From: Flavobacterium sp.
GTDB taxonomy: Bacteria; Bacteroidota; Bacteroidia; Flavobacteriales; Flavobacteriaceae
Assembly (NCBI GenBank): GCA_030682755.1
Contig: JAUXNR010000737.1
Coordinates: 1-5,341 of the forward strand
Direction: 5' to 3'
Length of the DNA: 5,341 bases
In this document: piece by piece, positions 1 to 5,341 of the stretch
How positions within the stretch are numbered: the first letter of the stretch is position 1
How the letters are laid out: each line of letters begins with the position of its first letter
Translations under genes and position numbers: made by a program
Notes under the pieces: generated by a model
The model's database searches: none
The model's input: only the letters and a program-made list of their open reading frames with translations
What the model was told of the DNA's origin: nothing

Positions 1-995
1 ATTTGGTTGTTTTTGGACAGGAGAAAAAATTCAAAATGCACACCATTGCGTTTTATAATGTTGAAAATCTATTTGATACCAAAGACGATCCTACAATTAA
101 TGACTCCGAATATACCCCTGCTCAAGGCTGGACCAATGAAAAATACCAACAAAAATTAAAAAACTTAGAACGTGTAATTTCAGATATTGGCACAACAGAA
201 CAACACACTAATTCTCCGGTAGTTTTGGGTGTTTGTGAAGTTGAAAACAGAGGTGTTTTGGAAGACTTGATTAAAATGCCAAAATTAGCAGCCAGAGATT
301 ATGGAATTGTACATTATGATTCTCCTGACGGTCGTGGTATTGATGTTGGTTTTTTATATCAAAAAAAGCATTTCACGCCAACTTCATCTATCAATGTGCC
401 TTTGATTATCTATAATATTGATGGTAGTGGCAAACGTGTTTATACTCGTGACCAATTATTAGTAAGCGGTTATTTGGATGGCGAAGAAATGCATTTTATT
501 GTAAACCACTGGCCATCTCGTTCAGGAGGAGAAAAAAGAAGTAGTCCTTATCGTGAAGCAGCAGGAGCTTTAAACAGAAAAATCATTGATTCATTGCAAA
601 AAATAAATCCTGATGCTAAAATTATTACGATGGGCGATTTGAACGATGGACCTTATAATAAGAGTGTTAAAAAAGAAATTGGAGCCGTAGGAAAAAAAGA
701 ACAATTGAAACCAGGTGGTGTTTACAATCCTATGGAAGAAATGTCAAAAAGAGGAATTGGTTCGCTTGCTTATAGAGATTCATGGGATTTATTTGATCAA
801 ATGATGCTTACAGAACCTTTTTTAAGAGATGACTATTCATCCTTTAGATATTGGAAAGCTGGCGTTTTTAACAAACCTTATTTGATTCAAACTACAGGGC
901 AATACAAAGGTTATCCACTAAGAAATTCGCCAAGTGAACCCGGATTTAGCGATCACTTTGCCGTTTATCTTTATCTTATTAAAGAAGTAAAATAA
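1..995 (+). CDS. Secreted endonuclease/exonuclease/phosphatase (EEP) family protein, 5' end missing
   Basis: The reading frame is open to the left edge, so the gene is cut by the window. The first visible residues, VVFGQ then EKKFKMHT, look like the end of a signal peptide cleaved before Gln, which argues for an exported protein starting upstream; the in-frame ATG at 36 is a less likely start. Numbering from the TTG codon at 3, EEP-fold motifs occur in order: NVENLFD (20-25 region, metal-site Asn/Glu), CEVEN (Glu79), RGIDVGF (Asp114), VNHWPSR (His169), GDLND (Asp212, Asn214) and the C-terminal SDH (316-318). This is the complete Mg-dependent catalytic set of the DNase I/exonuclease III/phosphatase superfamily, so the enzyme is probably an active phosphodiesterase or phosphatase; the substrate cannot be told from sequence. 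The NVENLFDT start and the WT-x-x-KYQQKL-x-NL segment are typical of the Bacteroidota subgroup. A terminator follows at once, so it is transcriptionally separate from the next gene. Confidence 0.88.
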   Translation, partial: LVVFGQEKKFKMHTIAFYNVENLFDTKDDPTINDSEYTPAQGWTNEKYQQKLKNLERVISDIGTTEQHTNSPVVLGVCEVENRGVLEDLIKMPKLAARDYGIVHYDSPDGRGIDVGFLYQKKHFTPTSSINVPLIIYNIDGSGKRVYTRDQLLVSGYLDGEEMHFIVNHWPSRSGGEKRSSPYREAAGALNRKIIDSLQKINPDAKIITMGDLNDGPYNKSVKKEIGAVGKKEQLKPGGVYNPMEEMSKRGIGSLAYRDSWDLFDQMMLTEPFLRDDYSSFRYWKAGVFNKPYLIQTTGQYKGYPLRNSPSEPGFSDHFAVYLYLIKEVK

Positions 996-999
996 ATTC

Positions 1000-1026
1000 A
1001 AAAGCCGATTCAGTTCGGCTTTTTTT
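1000..1026 (+). terminator. Rho-independent terminator after the EEP gene
   Basis: AGCCGA (1003-1008) and TCGGCT (1015-1020) form a 6-bp GC-containing stem with the 6-nt loop TTCAGT. It extends to 9 bp through A1000-1002 pairing with T1021-1023, and a T run continues to 1026. It begins 4 nt after the stop codon at 993-995. The stem-loop plus T tract is the standard intrinsic terminator form. Confidence 0.9.
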
Positions 1027-1043
1027 ATTTTGTAAATTTACAA
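1026..1043 (+). promoter_or_regulatory. Possible promoter/operator region of the dioxygenase operon
   Basis: Between the terminator and the dioxygenase ATG at 1061 lies TATTTTG (1026-1032), one base short of the Bacteroidota -7 consensus TAnnTTTG. I found no convincing TTG at the -33 distance. It overlaps a perfect 14-bp palindrome, TTGTAAATTTACAA (1030-1043). Because a terminator closes the preceding gene, a promoter for the downstream operon is expected here. The exact element is uncertain, and the palindrome may be a regulator site or a chance AT-rich palindrome. Confidence 0.35.
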
Positions 1044-1060
1044 TTCAAAATATTAAAAGT

Positions 1061-1600
1061 ATGGCCATCCAAAAACCATTCAATCTCAACCAATGGATTG
1101 AAGAAAACCGTCACCTACTCAAACCACCCGTTGGCAATAAAAATATGTATGTTGATTCCGGCGATTATATTGTTATGATTGTCGCCGGACCAAACGCCCG
1201 AAAAGACTATCATTATAACGAAACCGAAGAACTGTTCTATCAACTCGAAGGAAACATCACCGTTTATGTGCAAGAAAATGGAGAAAAAATTGCCATGGAA
1301 CTTGGTCCAGGCGATATGTTTTTATTGCCTGCCAAAACGCCTCATTCACCCGTTCGAGAAGAAAATTCAATCGGATTGGTCGTTGAACGAAAACGTGCCG
1401 GACAAGATATTCCCGACGGATTACTCTGGTTTTGCGACCATTGTAACCACAAGTTATACGAAGTTTATTTTGAACTCAATGACATTGAAAAAGATTTCTT
1501 AGGTCATTTTCAACACTTTTATAATTCCGAAGAACTCCGAACCTGCCAAAAATGCGGCACCGTCATGGAAACTGATACAAGATTTGTAAGTCAAAAATAA
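1061..1600 (+). CDS. nbaC: 3-hydroxyanthranilate 3,4-dioxygenase
   Basis: This cytoplasmic Fe(II) dioxygenase opens the ring of 3-hydroxyanthranilate to 2-amino-3-carboxymuconate semialdehyde, in the kynurenine route of tryptophan breakdown or quinolinate/NAD formation. The 179-residue length matches the bacterial family (about 170-180). It is a single cupin: the iron ligands are His51, Glu57 (in HYNETEELFYQLEG) and His95 (in PAKTPHSPVR), and the substrate-binding residues are Arg47, Arg99 and probably Glu109 (in VVERKR). The C-terminal rubredoxin-like metal site of bacterial enzymes is intact: Cys125-x2-Cys128 and Cys162-x2-Cys165. All key residues are present, so it should be active. The ATG at 1061 begins the conserved MAIQKPFNLNQWIEEN stretch; there is no clear Shine-Dalgarno site, as usual in this phylum. 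A hand count of the first 80 nt gives about 42% G+C, above the regulator gene that follows 5 nt after its stop. Function is called from family residues with high confidence. Confidence 0.96.
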   Translation: MAIQKPFNLNQWIEENRHLLKPPVGNKNMYVDSGDYIVMIVAGPNARKDYHYNETEELFYQLEGNITVYVQENGEKIAMELGPGDMFLLPAKTPHSPVREENSIGLVVERKRAGQDIPDGLLWFCDHCNHKLYEVYFELNDIEKDFLGHFQHFYNSEELRTCQKCGTVMETDTRFVSQK

Positions 1601-1605
1601 GTTTA

Positions 1606-2289
1606 ATGAGTTATATTTTAATCATAGAAGATGACACAAGAGTTTCTGAATTAATAAACAGGGTTTTGGTTGAAGAAGGTTATAAAACCTCACTTGTTAC
1701 AGACGGTGATAAAGCAAAAGACATCGTTTTTCAAGCAACATTTGATTTGATTATAACGGATATTATTTTACCAAAAACAGATGGCATTCAGTTGGTTAAA
1801 TTTTTCAGAGCATCCGGAATTCAAACACCTATATTAATGTTAACCGCATTGGGCACAACAGATGATAAAGTGGAAGGTTTTGATGCAGGAGCCGATGATT
1901 ATTTAGTCAAACCCTTTGAAATTAGAGAATTATTAGCTCGGGTAAAAGCTCTTCTAAAAAGAAATCAATCTCAAACAACAGAAACGTATGTTTTGAAATA
2001 TGACGATTTAGAATTGAACCTCAAAACAAAAATTTTTAAACGCAATGGTTTGGAAATTTCTCTTACTCCAAAAGAATTTAATTTTTTGGAATACCTAATG
2101 CAAAATCCCGAAAGAGTTTTGAGCAAAGCGGAAATAGCAAAAGAAGTTTGGAATACCCATTTTGATACAGGAACAAATTTTATTGATGTTTATGTAAATT
2201 ATCTTCGAAAAAAAATTGATCGTGATTATGAACATAAACTCATTCATACGAAATCAGGAATGGGCTTTATGCTTAAAAGAGAATCATGA
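1606..2289 (+). CDS. OmpR/PhoB-family response regulator
   Basis: This is a DNA-binding response regulator of 227 residues, the usual size for the family. The N-terminal receiver (about 1-118) has the acidic pocket Glu8-Asp9-Asp10, phosphoacceptor Asp52 (in IITDIILPKTDG), Thr80, the switch tyrosine Tyr99 and Lys102 (in DDYLVKPF), so phosphorylation should work normally. The C-terminal winged helix (about 128-225) carries the LTPKEFNFLEYL segment, a recognition helix around NFIDVYVNYLRKKI (191-204) and the wing motif TKSGMGFML. It starts 5 nt after the dioxygenase stop with no good promoter between, so the two are probably co-transcribed. Its stop overlaps the kinase start (ATGA, 2286-2289), marking that kinase as its partner. 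Proteins of this family bind direct repeats about 11 bp apart, and such repeats lie at 3658-3701 before the barrel gene, which makes that gene the probable target (inference). The signal sensed is unknown. Confidence 0.95.
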   Translation: MSYILIIEDDTRVSELINRVLVEEGYKTSLVTDGDKAKDIVFQATFDLIITDIILPKTDGIQLVKFFRASGIQTPILMLTALGTTDDKVEGFDAGADDYLVKPFEIRELLARVKALLKRNQSQTTETYVLKYDDLELNLKTKIFKRNGLEISLTPKEFNFLEYLMQNPERVLSKAEIAKEVWNTHFDTGTNFIDVYVNYLRKKIDRDYEHKLIHTKSGMGFMLKRES

Positions 2290-3650
2290 AAATCAGAAAC
2301 AAATTAACACTGCTTTTTACTTTATTGGCCGCTTCCATATTGTTGGTTTATGCTGTTGCCATTTATATTTCTGCAAGTGAAAACAGAGAAAAAGAGTTTT
2401 ATGATTTGCTCACAAAAGAAGCGATTACCAAAGCCAATCTTTTTTTGAATGCTAAGGTGCCGACACAATCTCTTCATGACATCTACAGCAACAACCGAAA
2501 AATTTTAAATGAAGTTGAAGTGGCTTTATACAATCTTGACCACGAGCTATTGTATCACGATGCTGTAGAAATTGACATCGTTAAAGAAACCCCCGAACTT
2601 TTAAAGAAAATTGAAAAAGACGGAAATGTATCATTTTATGAAGGCAAATGGCAGATTTTAGGAATGCTCTATGAAGTTGACCAACAAAAATATATTGTAA
2701 CGGCAGCAGCAATAGATCAATATGGATATAACAAATTGAATCATCTTATCTATAACAGTATATTGATTTTTTTTGGCTCTATTATTTTAATTTATTTGTT
2801 GGGATTGTTTTTTGCAAAAAAGGCATTTCTTCCGGTTCATGATATGACTTCAAGTGTTCAAAAAATTTCTGCTAATCAATTAGGCGTAAGATTGATAGAT
2901 TCCGGAAACAAAGACGAACTTTCTGAATTAGCCAAAACGTTTAACATCATGTTAGATCGGCTTGAAAATTCGTTTGAATCTCAAAAACAATTTGTTTCGC
3001 ATATTTCTCATGAATTACGCACACCGCTATCGGCAATGATAACAGAATTAGAACTTTCACTTCAAAAAGAAAGAGACCATCAACATTATCAGTTAGCCAT
3101 TTCACAAACTCTTGAAGATGCTAAAAAGCTTGCTCGATTGTCCGGAAATTTATTAGATTTAGCCAAAGCAAGTTATGACACTTCTGAAATTTCATTTAAA
3201 AAATTTAGAATTGACGAGGCTTTATTAGAAGCGGTTCAGGAGCTTCAACACCTTCATCCTGAGTATAAAATCGATTTGTATTTTTCTTCTTCTTTTGAAA
3301 ATGATGAAGATGTTTTGGTTAAAGGAAATGAATACCTGATGCGGGTTGCTTTCTTAAATTTAATGGAAAATGCGTGTAAGTTTTCCAATCCTTCACACTG
3401 TAAAGTTACAATTACTCAATTGAACAACAGCATCCAATTTGATTTTGAAGACCACGGAATTGGAATTCCAAGTGAAGAATTAACTCAACTTTTTACTCCT
3501 TTTTTCAGAGGAACAAATCAAACCTATTCGCAAGGAAATGGAATTGGGTTATCATTGACGCAGAAAATAATTTCACTTCACAACGGTACTATTACTGTGC
3601 AATCTGAAGTAAAAAAAGGAACAAAAATTAGCGTTGTTTTAAATCATTAA
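2286..3650 (+). CDS. Membrane sensor histidine kinase (HAMP, HisKA, HATPase)
   Basis: This 454-residue inner-membrane kinase should phosphorylate the regulator encoded just upstream. In order: TM1 about 7-30; a periplasmic region about 31-153 with no sensor domain I recognise; TM2 about 155-177; HAMP linker about 178-230 (with the FLPVHDM and NKDELSELAKTFN segments); HisKA about 231-295 with the H box SHELRTPL (phosphoacceptor His242); and an HATPase domain with N box Asn358-x3-Asn362 (NLMENACKFS), G1 box Asp389-x-Gly-x-Gly (DHGIGIP), F box LFTPFFRG (402-409) and G2 box GNGIGLSL (417-424). All catalytic boxes are intact. It lacks a receiver domain, so it is a classic kinase rather than a hybrid type. 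The architecture resembles CusS/QseC-like kinases, but metal sensing should not be assumed. The start is fixed by the 4-nt ATGA overlap with the regulator, which implies translational coupling. No terminator hairpin is evident after its stop, so some read-through into the barrel gene is possible. Confidence 0.95.
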   Translation: MKIRNKLTLLFTLLAASILLVYAVAIYISASENREKEFYDLLTKEAITKANLFLNAKVPTQSLHDIYSNNRKILNEVEVALYNLDHELLYHDAVEIDIVKETPELLKKIEKDGNVSFYEGKWQILGMLYEVDQQKYIVTAAAIDQYGYNKLNHLIYNSILIFFGSIILIYLLGLFFAKKAFLPVHDMTSSVQKISANQLGVRLIDSGNKDELSELAKTFNIMLDRLENSFESQKQFVSHISHELRTPLSAMITELELSLQKERDHQHYQLAISQTLEDAKKLARLSGNLLDLAKASYDTSEISFKKFRIDEALLEAVQELQHLHPEYKIDLYFSSSFENDEDVLVKGNEYLMRVAFLNLMENACKFSNPSHCKVTITQLNNSIQFDFEDHGIGIPSEELTQLFTPFFRGTNQTYSQGNGIGLSLTQKIISLHNGTITVQSEVKKGTKISVVLNH

Positions 3651-3657
3651 AGCCATT

Positions 3658-3701
3658 CTCTAATAGAATTCTAATGATTTTCTAAAGACTTTCTAACGGT
3701 T
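3658..3701 (+). promoter_or_regulatory. Four direct repeats of 11 bp, likely response-regulator operator
   Basis: Four units start at 3658, 3669, 3680 and 3691, each exactly 11 bp apart: CTCTAAT, TTCTAAT, TTCTAAA and TTCTAAC, each followed by a 4-nt spacer (AGAA, GATT, GACT, GGTT). TCTAA is invariant in all four. A 7-bp half-site plus 4-bp spacer at one helical turn is the known layout of PhoB-type boxes, bound head-to-tail by OmpR/PhoB-family dimers; four units would take two dimers. The array starts 8 nt after the kinase stop, and its last unit occupies the place where a -33 element would sit relative to TAccTTTG at 3720, fitting activation of the barrel gene. Which regulator binds is inference from adjacency. 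Confidence 0.75.
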
Positions 3702-3719
3702 TAAAAGTATAGCAAAAAG

Positions 3720-3727
3720 TACCTTTG
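3720..3727 (+). promoter_or_regulatory. Promoter -7 element of the barrel gene
   Basis: TACCTTTG matches the Bacteroidota -7 consensus TAnnTTTG exactly. No TTG occurs in the expected -33 zone (about 3694-3702), which instead holds the last TTCTAAC repeat, as expected for an activator-dependent promoter. Transcription would start near 3731-3735, leaving a leader of only about 6-10 nt before the ATG at 3741. The element also forms the left arm of a short inverted repeat, TTTGC-G-GCAAA (3724-3734). Confidence 0.7.
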
Positions 3728-3740
3728 CGGCAAAAATTAT

Positions 3741-5198
3741 ATGAAACAATATCTTTTTGCCGCACTTTTGGGTTTTTCTGCTTGTTCGTATGCACAAGAA
3801 AACGATACTTTATCCAAAAAAAATAAGCTCCCATTCTATATTGATGATTCCAAAAAAATTCCGGATTTTGAATTAGACGATAAAAAAACTGGAACTTTTA
3901 TTACAGGAGTTCCACGATTTGAATTTGACCCAATTAGAGGTTTTGGTGTTGGAGGAAATGTAAACCTCTTTATGAATAAAGATAAGGAAGACCCTTTTTT
4001 TGAATATACCCCCTATCGACATAAATTAAATGCCGAGTTTTTTATCTATGAAAATGGCAGAATGAAATATGCCATCAATTATGACGCTCCTTATATTTTT
4101 GATAGCAAATGGCGATTTAGAGCTGATGCTGTTGTTTGGCAAGATCCGGAAGCTCAATATTGGGGAATGGGTAGAAACACTTTACAACCTCTTCAATTTA
4201 GAGACAAAACAAACAATCAGGTTAGAAATTTCAAAACAATGAATAGTTATGAAAGAAATCTAAACATTGCAGAACTGGCAACAGATGGCAATTATTTTGC
4301 CGACACTTTTTATAACAATATGGAGCAAGATGAAATGCTCTTTAATCTATTAGCCGAAAGAGTATTCATGGGTGGAAGACTTCGAGTTATGTTTGGCTAT
4401 GAAGCCTTGTTTACCAAGTTTCATTTTATGAGTGGCGAACGAATTGAAGATGCAAAAACCCTTTCCGGACAAAAAGTTGATGCTATAAATAACGCCACTA
4501 AGGTGGAAGAAGATATTGCATCAGGATTATGGGATCAATATAATTTAGCAGGATTTAACAACAGTAATAATTATAATTTCACTAGTATGTTAGCATGGGC
4601 ATTAATGTATGATACCCGTGATTTTGAACCCGATCCTTCCAAAGGTTTACTGCTTCAATATTCGCATGAATATTCCGCTCCATTTTTGGGATCACAATTT
4701 AATTTTAATAAATTAATGTTACAAGGACAATATTTCAACACCCTTTATCATTGGAACAACAATAAAAACCGAATTACTTTTGCCGGTTTAGCTGCAGTTG
4801 GACATATTTTTGGCCCCAAAATAAATTTTATTGAAATGTGGGATTTATCCAGTCAAGCTGAAGCTGGTGGGATAATGGTTATGGGAGGTGAACGTTCAAT
4901 AAGAGGCTATCGCGAAGCACGATTTATGGCTCCAACAACCGCATTACTAAATCTTGAATTACGTGGAAGGTTTTATAATTTTGACTTGCTAAAACAACAT
5001 TTTACATTAGGCAGTGTTTTGTTTTATGATGCCGGAAATGTGTGGGACAGTCCCTCTCAAATGACCATGAATGGTTGGCGAGGTGCTCCGGGTCTTGGTG
5101 CTAGAATTGGTTGGAATCAATCTACCATTATTCGTTTAGATTATGCTGTAAGTAGAGAGGGAAGTCAGGTTTTCTTTGGGATGAATCATATTTTTTAA
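3741..5198 (+). CDS. Omp85/BamA-TamA family outer-membrane beta-barrel without POTRA domains
   Basis: This 485-residue protein is exported: it has a short signal peptide (MKQYLFAALLGFSACSYA) with probable signal peptidase I cleavage before Gln19. Cys15 gives a weak lipobox-like FSAC, which I judge less likely for a barrel. After a roughly 45-residue linker, beta-strand-like segments run from about 60 to the C-terminal Phe485. Omp85 marks are clear: YDTRDFEPDPSKG (290-302), the loop-6 motif GGERSIRGY (382-390, with Arg388-Gly389-Tyr390), FYDAGNVWD (428-436), and the closing GLGARIGWN and IIRLDYAVS strands. No POTRA repeats fit before the barrel, so it is not a full BamA or TamA; its role (secretion, lipid or surface-protein handling, or a porin-like function) is unknown. 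Two long segments, about 141-196 and 228-280, are probably extended extracellular loops, Asn-rich in part. It lies 90 nt after the kinase gene behind an 11-bp repeat array, so it is the likely target of that two-component system. Confidence 0.88.
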   Translation: MKQYLFAALLGFSACSYAQENDTLSKKNKLPFYIDDSKKIPDFELDDKKTGTFITGVPRFEFDPIRGFGVGGNVNLFMNKDKEDPFFEYTPYRHKLNAEFFIYENGRMKYAINYDAPYIFDSKWRFRADAVVWQDPEAQYWGMGRNTLQPLQFRDKTNNQVRNFKTMNSYERNLNIAELATDGNYFADTFYNNMEQDEMLFNLLAERVFMGGRLRVMFGYEALFTKFHFMSGERIEDAKTLSGQKVDAINNATKVEEDIASGLWDQYNLAGFNNSNNYNFTSMLAWALMYDTRDFEPDPSKGLLLQYSHEYSAPFLGSQFNFNKLMLQGQYFNTLYHWNNNKNRITFAGLAAVGHIFGPKINFIEMWDLSSQAEAGGIMVMGGERSIRGYREARFMAPTTALLNLELRGRFYNFDLLKQHFTLGSVLFYDAGNVWDSPSQMTMNGWRGAPGLGARIGWNQSTIIRLDYAVSREGSQVFFGMNHIF

Positions 5199-5200
5199 GT

Positions 5201-5231
5201 TTGTATGTTCAAATTAAAGCCTGTATATTTG
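5201..5231 (+). promoter_or_regulatory. Bacteroidota-type promoter of the aldehyde dehydrogenase gene
   Basis: TTG (5201-5203), then a 20-nt spacer, then TATATTTG (5224-5231): both elements match the Bacteroidota consensus TTG/TAnnTTTG, and the spacing is within the usual range. Transcription would begin near 5236-5239, giving a leader of about 27-30 nt before the ATG at 5266. It starts 2 nt after the barrel-gene stop (5196-5198). No terminator hairpin is visible between the genes. Confidence 0.75.
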
Positions 5232-5265
5232 CTGATATATAACAAAACACACTAAAAAAGTTATA

Positions 5266-5341
5266 ATGTCAACAATCTCACAACAATTCGGCATGACCGA
5301 AGCCCTTGAAATATTGGGCATAAAACCCATCAACGAAGGAA
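5266..5341 (+). CDS. Probable aldehyde dehydrogenase, first 25 codons only
   Basis: The ATG at 5266 opens a frame with no stop to the window edge; 25 codons are visible. The peptide contains QQFGMTEALEILGIKPINEG. This resembles the N-terminus of ALDH7-type aldehyde dehydrogenases (compare the LKELGL-x-x-x-NEG start of the alpha-aminoadipic semialdehyde dehydrogenase family), where an 'LGI...NEG' segment precedes the first Rossmann strands. If so, it is a cytoplasmic NAD(P)-dependent enzyme oxidising a semialdehyde, plausible near a kynurenine-pathway gene but also at home in lysine breakdown. The start is supported by a good promoter about 35 nt upstream and an A-rich leader (ACTAAAAAAG). Codon use is C-richer than in the preceding gene (32 of 75 nt are G or C). 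The catalytic Cys and Glu lie outside the window, so the call rests on a short stretch. Confidence 0.6.
   Translation, partial: MSTISQQFGMTEALEILGIKPINEG

Noticed and set aside
36..38. ATG as the true start of the EEP protein, with AGGAG at 19-23 as ribosome site
   Set aside because: The residues before it (VVFGQ) look like a signal-peptide end, the frame stays open to the window edge, and AGGAG is 12 nt from the ATG in a group that rarely relies on such sites.
1179..1502. A 107-codon open frame inside the dioxygenase gene
   Set aside because: It lies wholly within the well-supported dioxygenase in another frame, and its peptide has no recognisable motif; it is a shadow frame.
1579..1586. 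AAGATTTG as a promoter element for the response regulator alone
   Set aside because: It misses the T of the TAnnTTTG consensus, and no TTG lies at the -33 distance; co-transcription with the dioxygenase is simpler.
2286..3650. Naming the kinase and regulator CusS/CusR (copper sensing)
   Set aside because: The resemblance is only in general architecture; the periplasmic region shows no metal-binding His/Met/Cys cluster, and no efflux genes are nearby.
3664..3673. TAGAATTCTA palindrome as a separate regulator site or terminator stem
   Set aside because: It is produced by the junction of repeat units 1 and 2, has no GC-rich stem or T tract, and is better explained by the 11-bp direct repeat array.
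3783..3785. Cys15 of the barrel protein as a lipoprotein attachment site
   Set aside because: The FSAC context is a poor lipobox, and a better signal peptidase I site (SYA before Gln19) follows; Omp85 barrels are normally not lipoproteins.

Overview
The window looks like chromosomal DNA from a member of the Bacteroidota, most likely Flavobacteriia. The reasons are AT-rich coding sequence, near absence of Shine-Dalgarno sites, promoter elements of the Bacteroidota type (TTG then TAnnTTTG), and protein styles typical of the group, such as an export signal ending just before a Gln and a secreted EEP-fold protein with the NVENLFDT motif. All genes are on the + strand. I see no mobile element, CRISPR array, tRNA or rRNA.

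Layout: (1) 1-995, an endonuclease/exonuclease/phosphatase family protein whose true start lies before the window; it ends at a clear intrinsic terminator (about 1000-1026). (2) 1061-1600, 3-hydroxyanthranilate 3,4-dioxygenase of the kynurenine pathway, complete and with all expected iron and substrate residues. (3) 1606-2289 and 2286-3650, an OmpR/PhoB-type response regulator and its membrane histidine kinase, overlapping by ATGA; the regulator starts only 5 nt after the dioxygenase stop. (4) 3651-3740, a 90-nt intergenic region with four direct repeats (core TCTAA) at an exact 11-bp period, followed by a TAccTTTG promoter element. (5) 3741-5198, a POTRA-less Omp85/BamA-type outer-membrane beta-barrel. 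(6) 5199-5265, a well-formed promoter, then 5266-5341, the first 25 codons of what is probably an aldehyde dehydrogenase.

How the parts fit: the most notable signal is the 44-bp tandem array between the kinase stop and the barrel gene. Its 11-bp period is the spacing expected for head-to-tail binding of an OmpR/PhoB-family regulator, and its last unit sits where a -33 element would be. The simplest model is that the adjacent two-component system directly activates the outer-membrane barrel gene. This sensor-regulator-barrel module lies between two probable catabolic genes (dioxygenase and aldehyde dehydrogenase) that have higher G+C in the stretches I counted by hand, so it may have been placed inside a metabolic cluster, or it may respond to envelope conditions linked to that metabolism. 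That linkage is inference. No evident defence system or wholly new gene family is visible.
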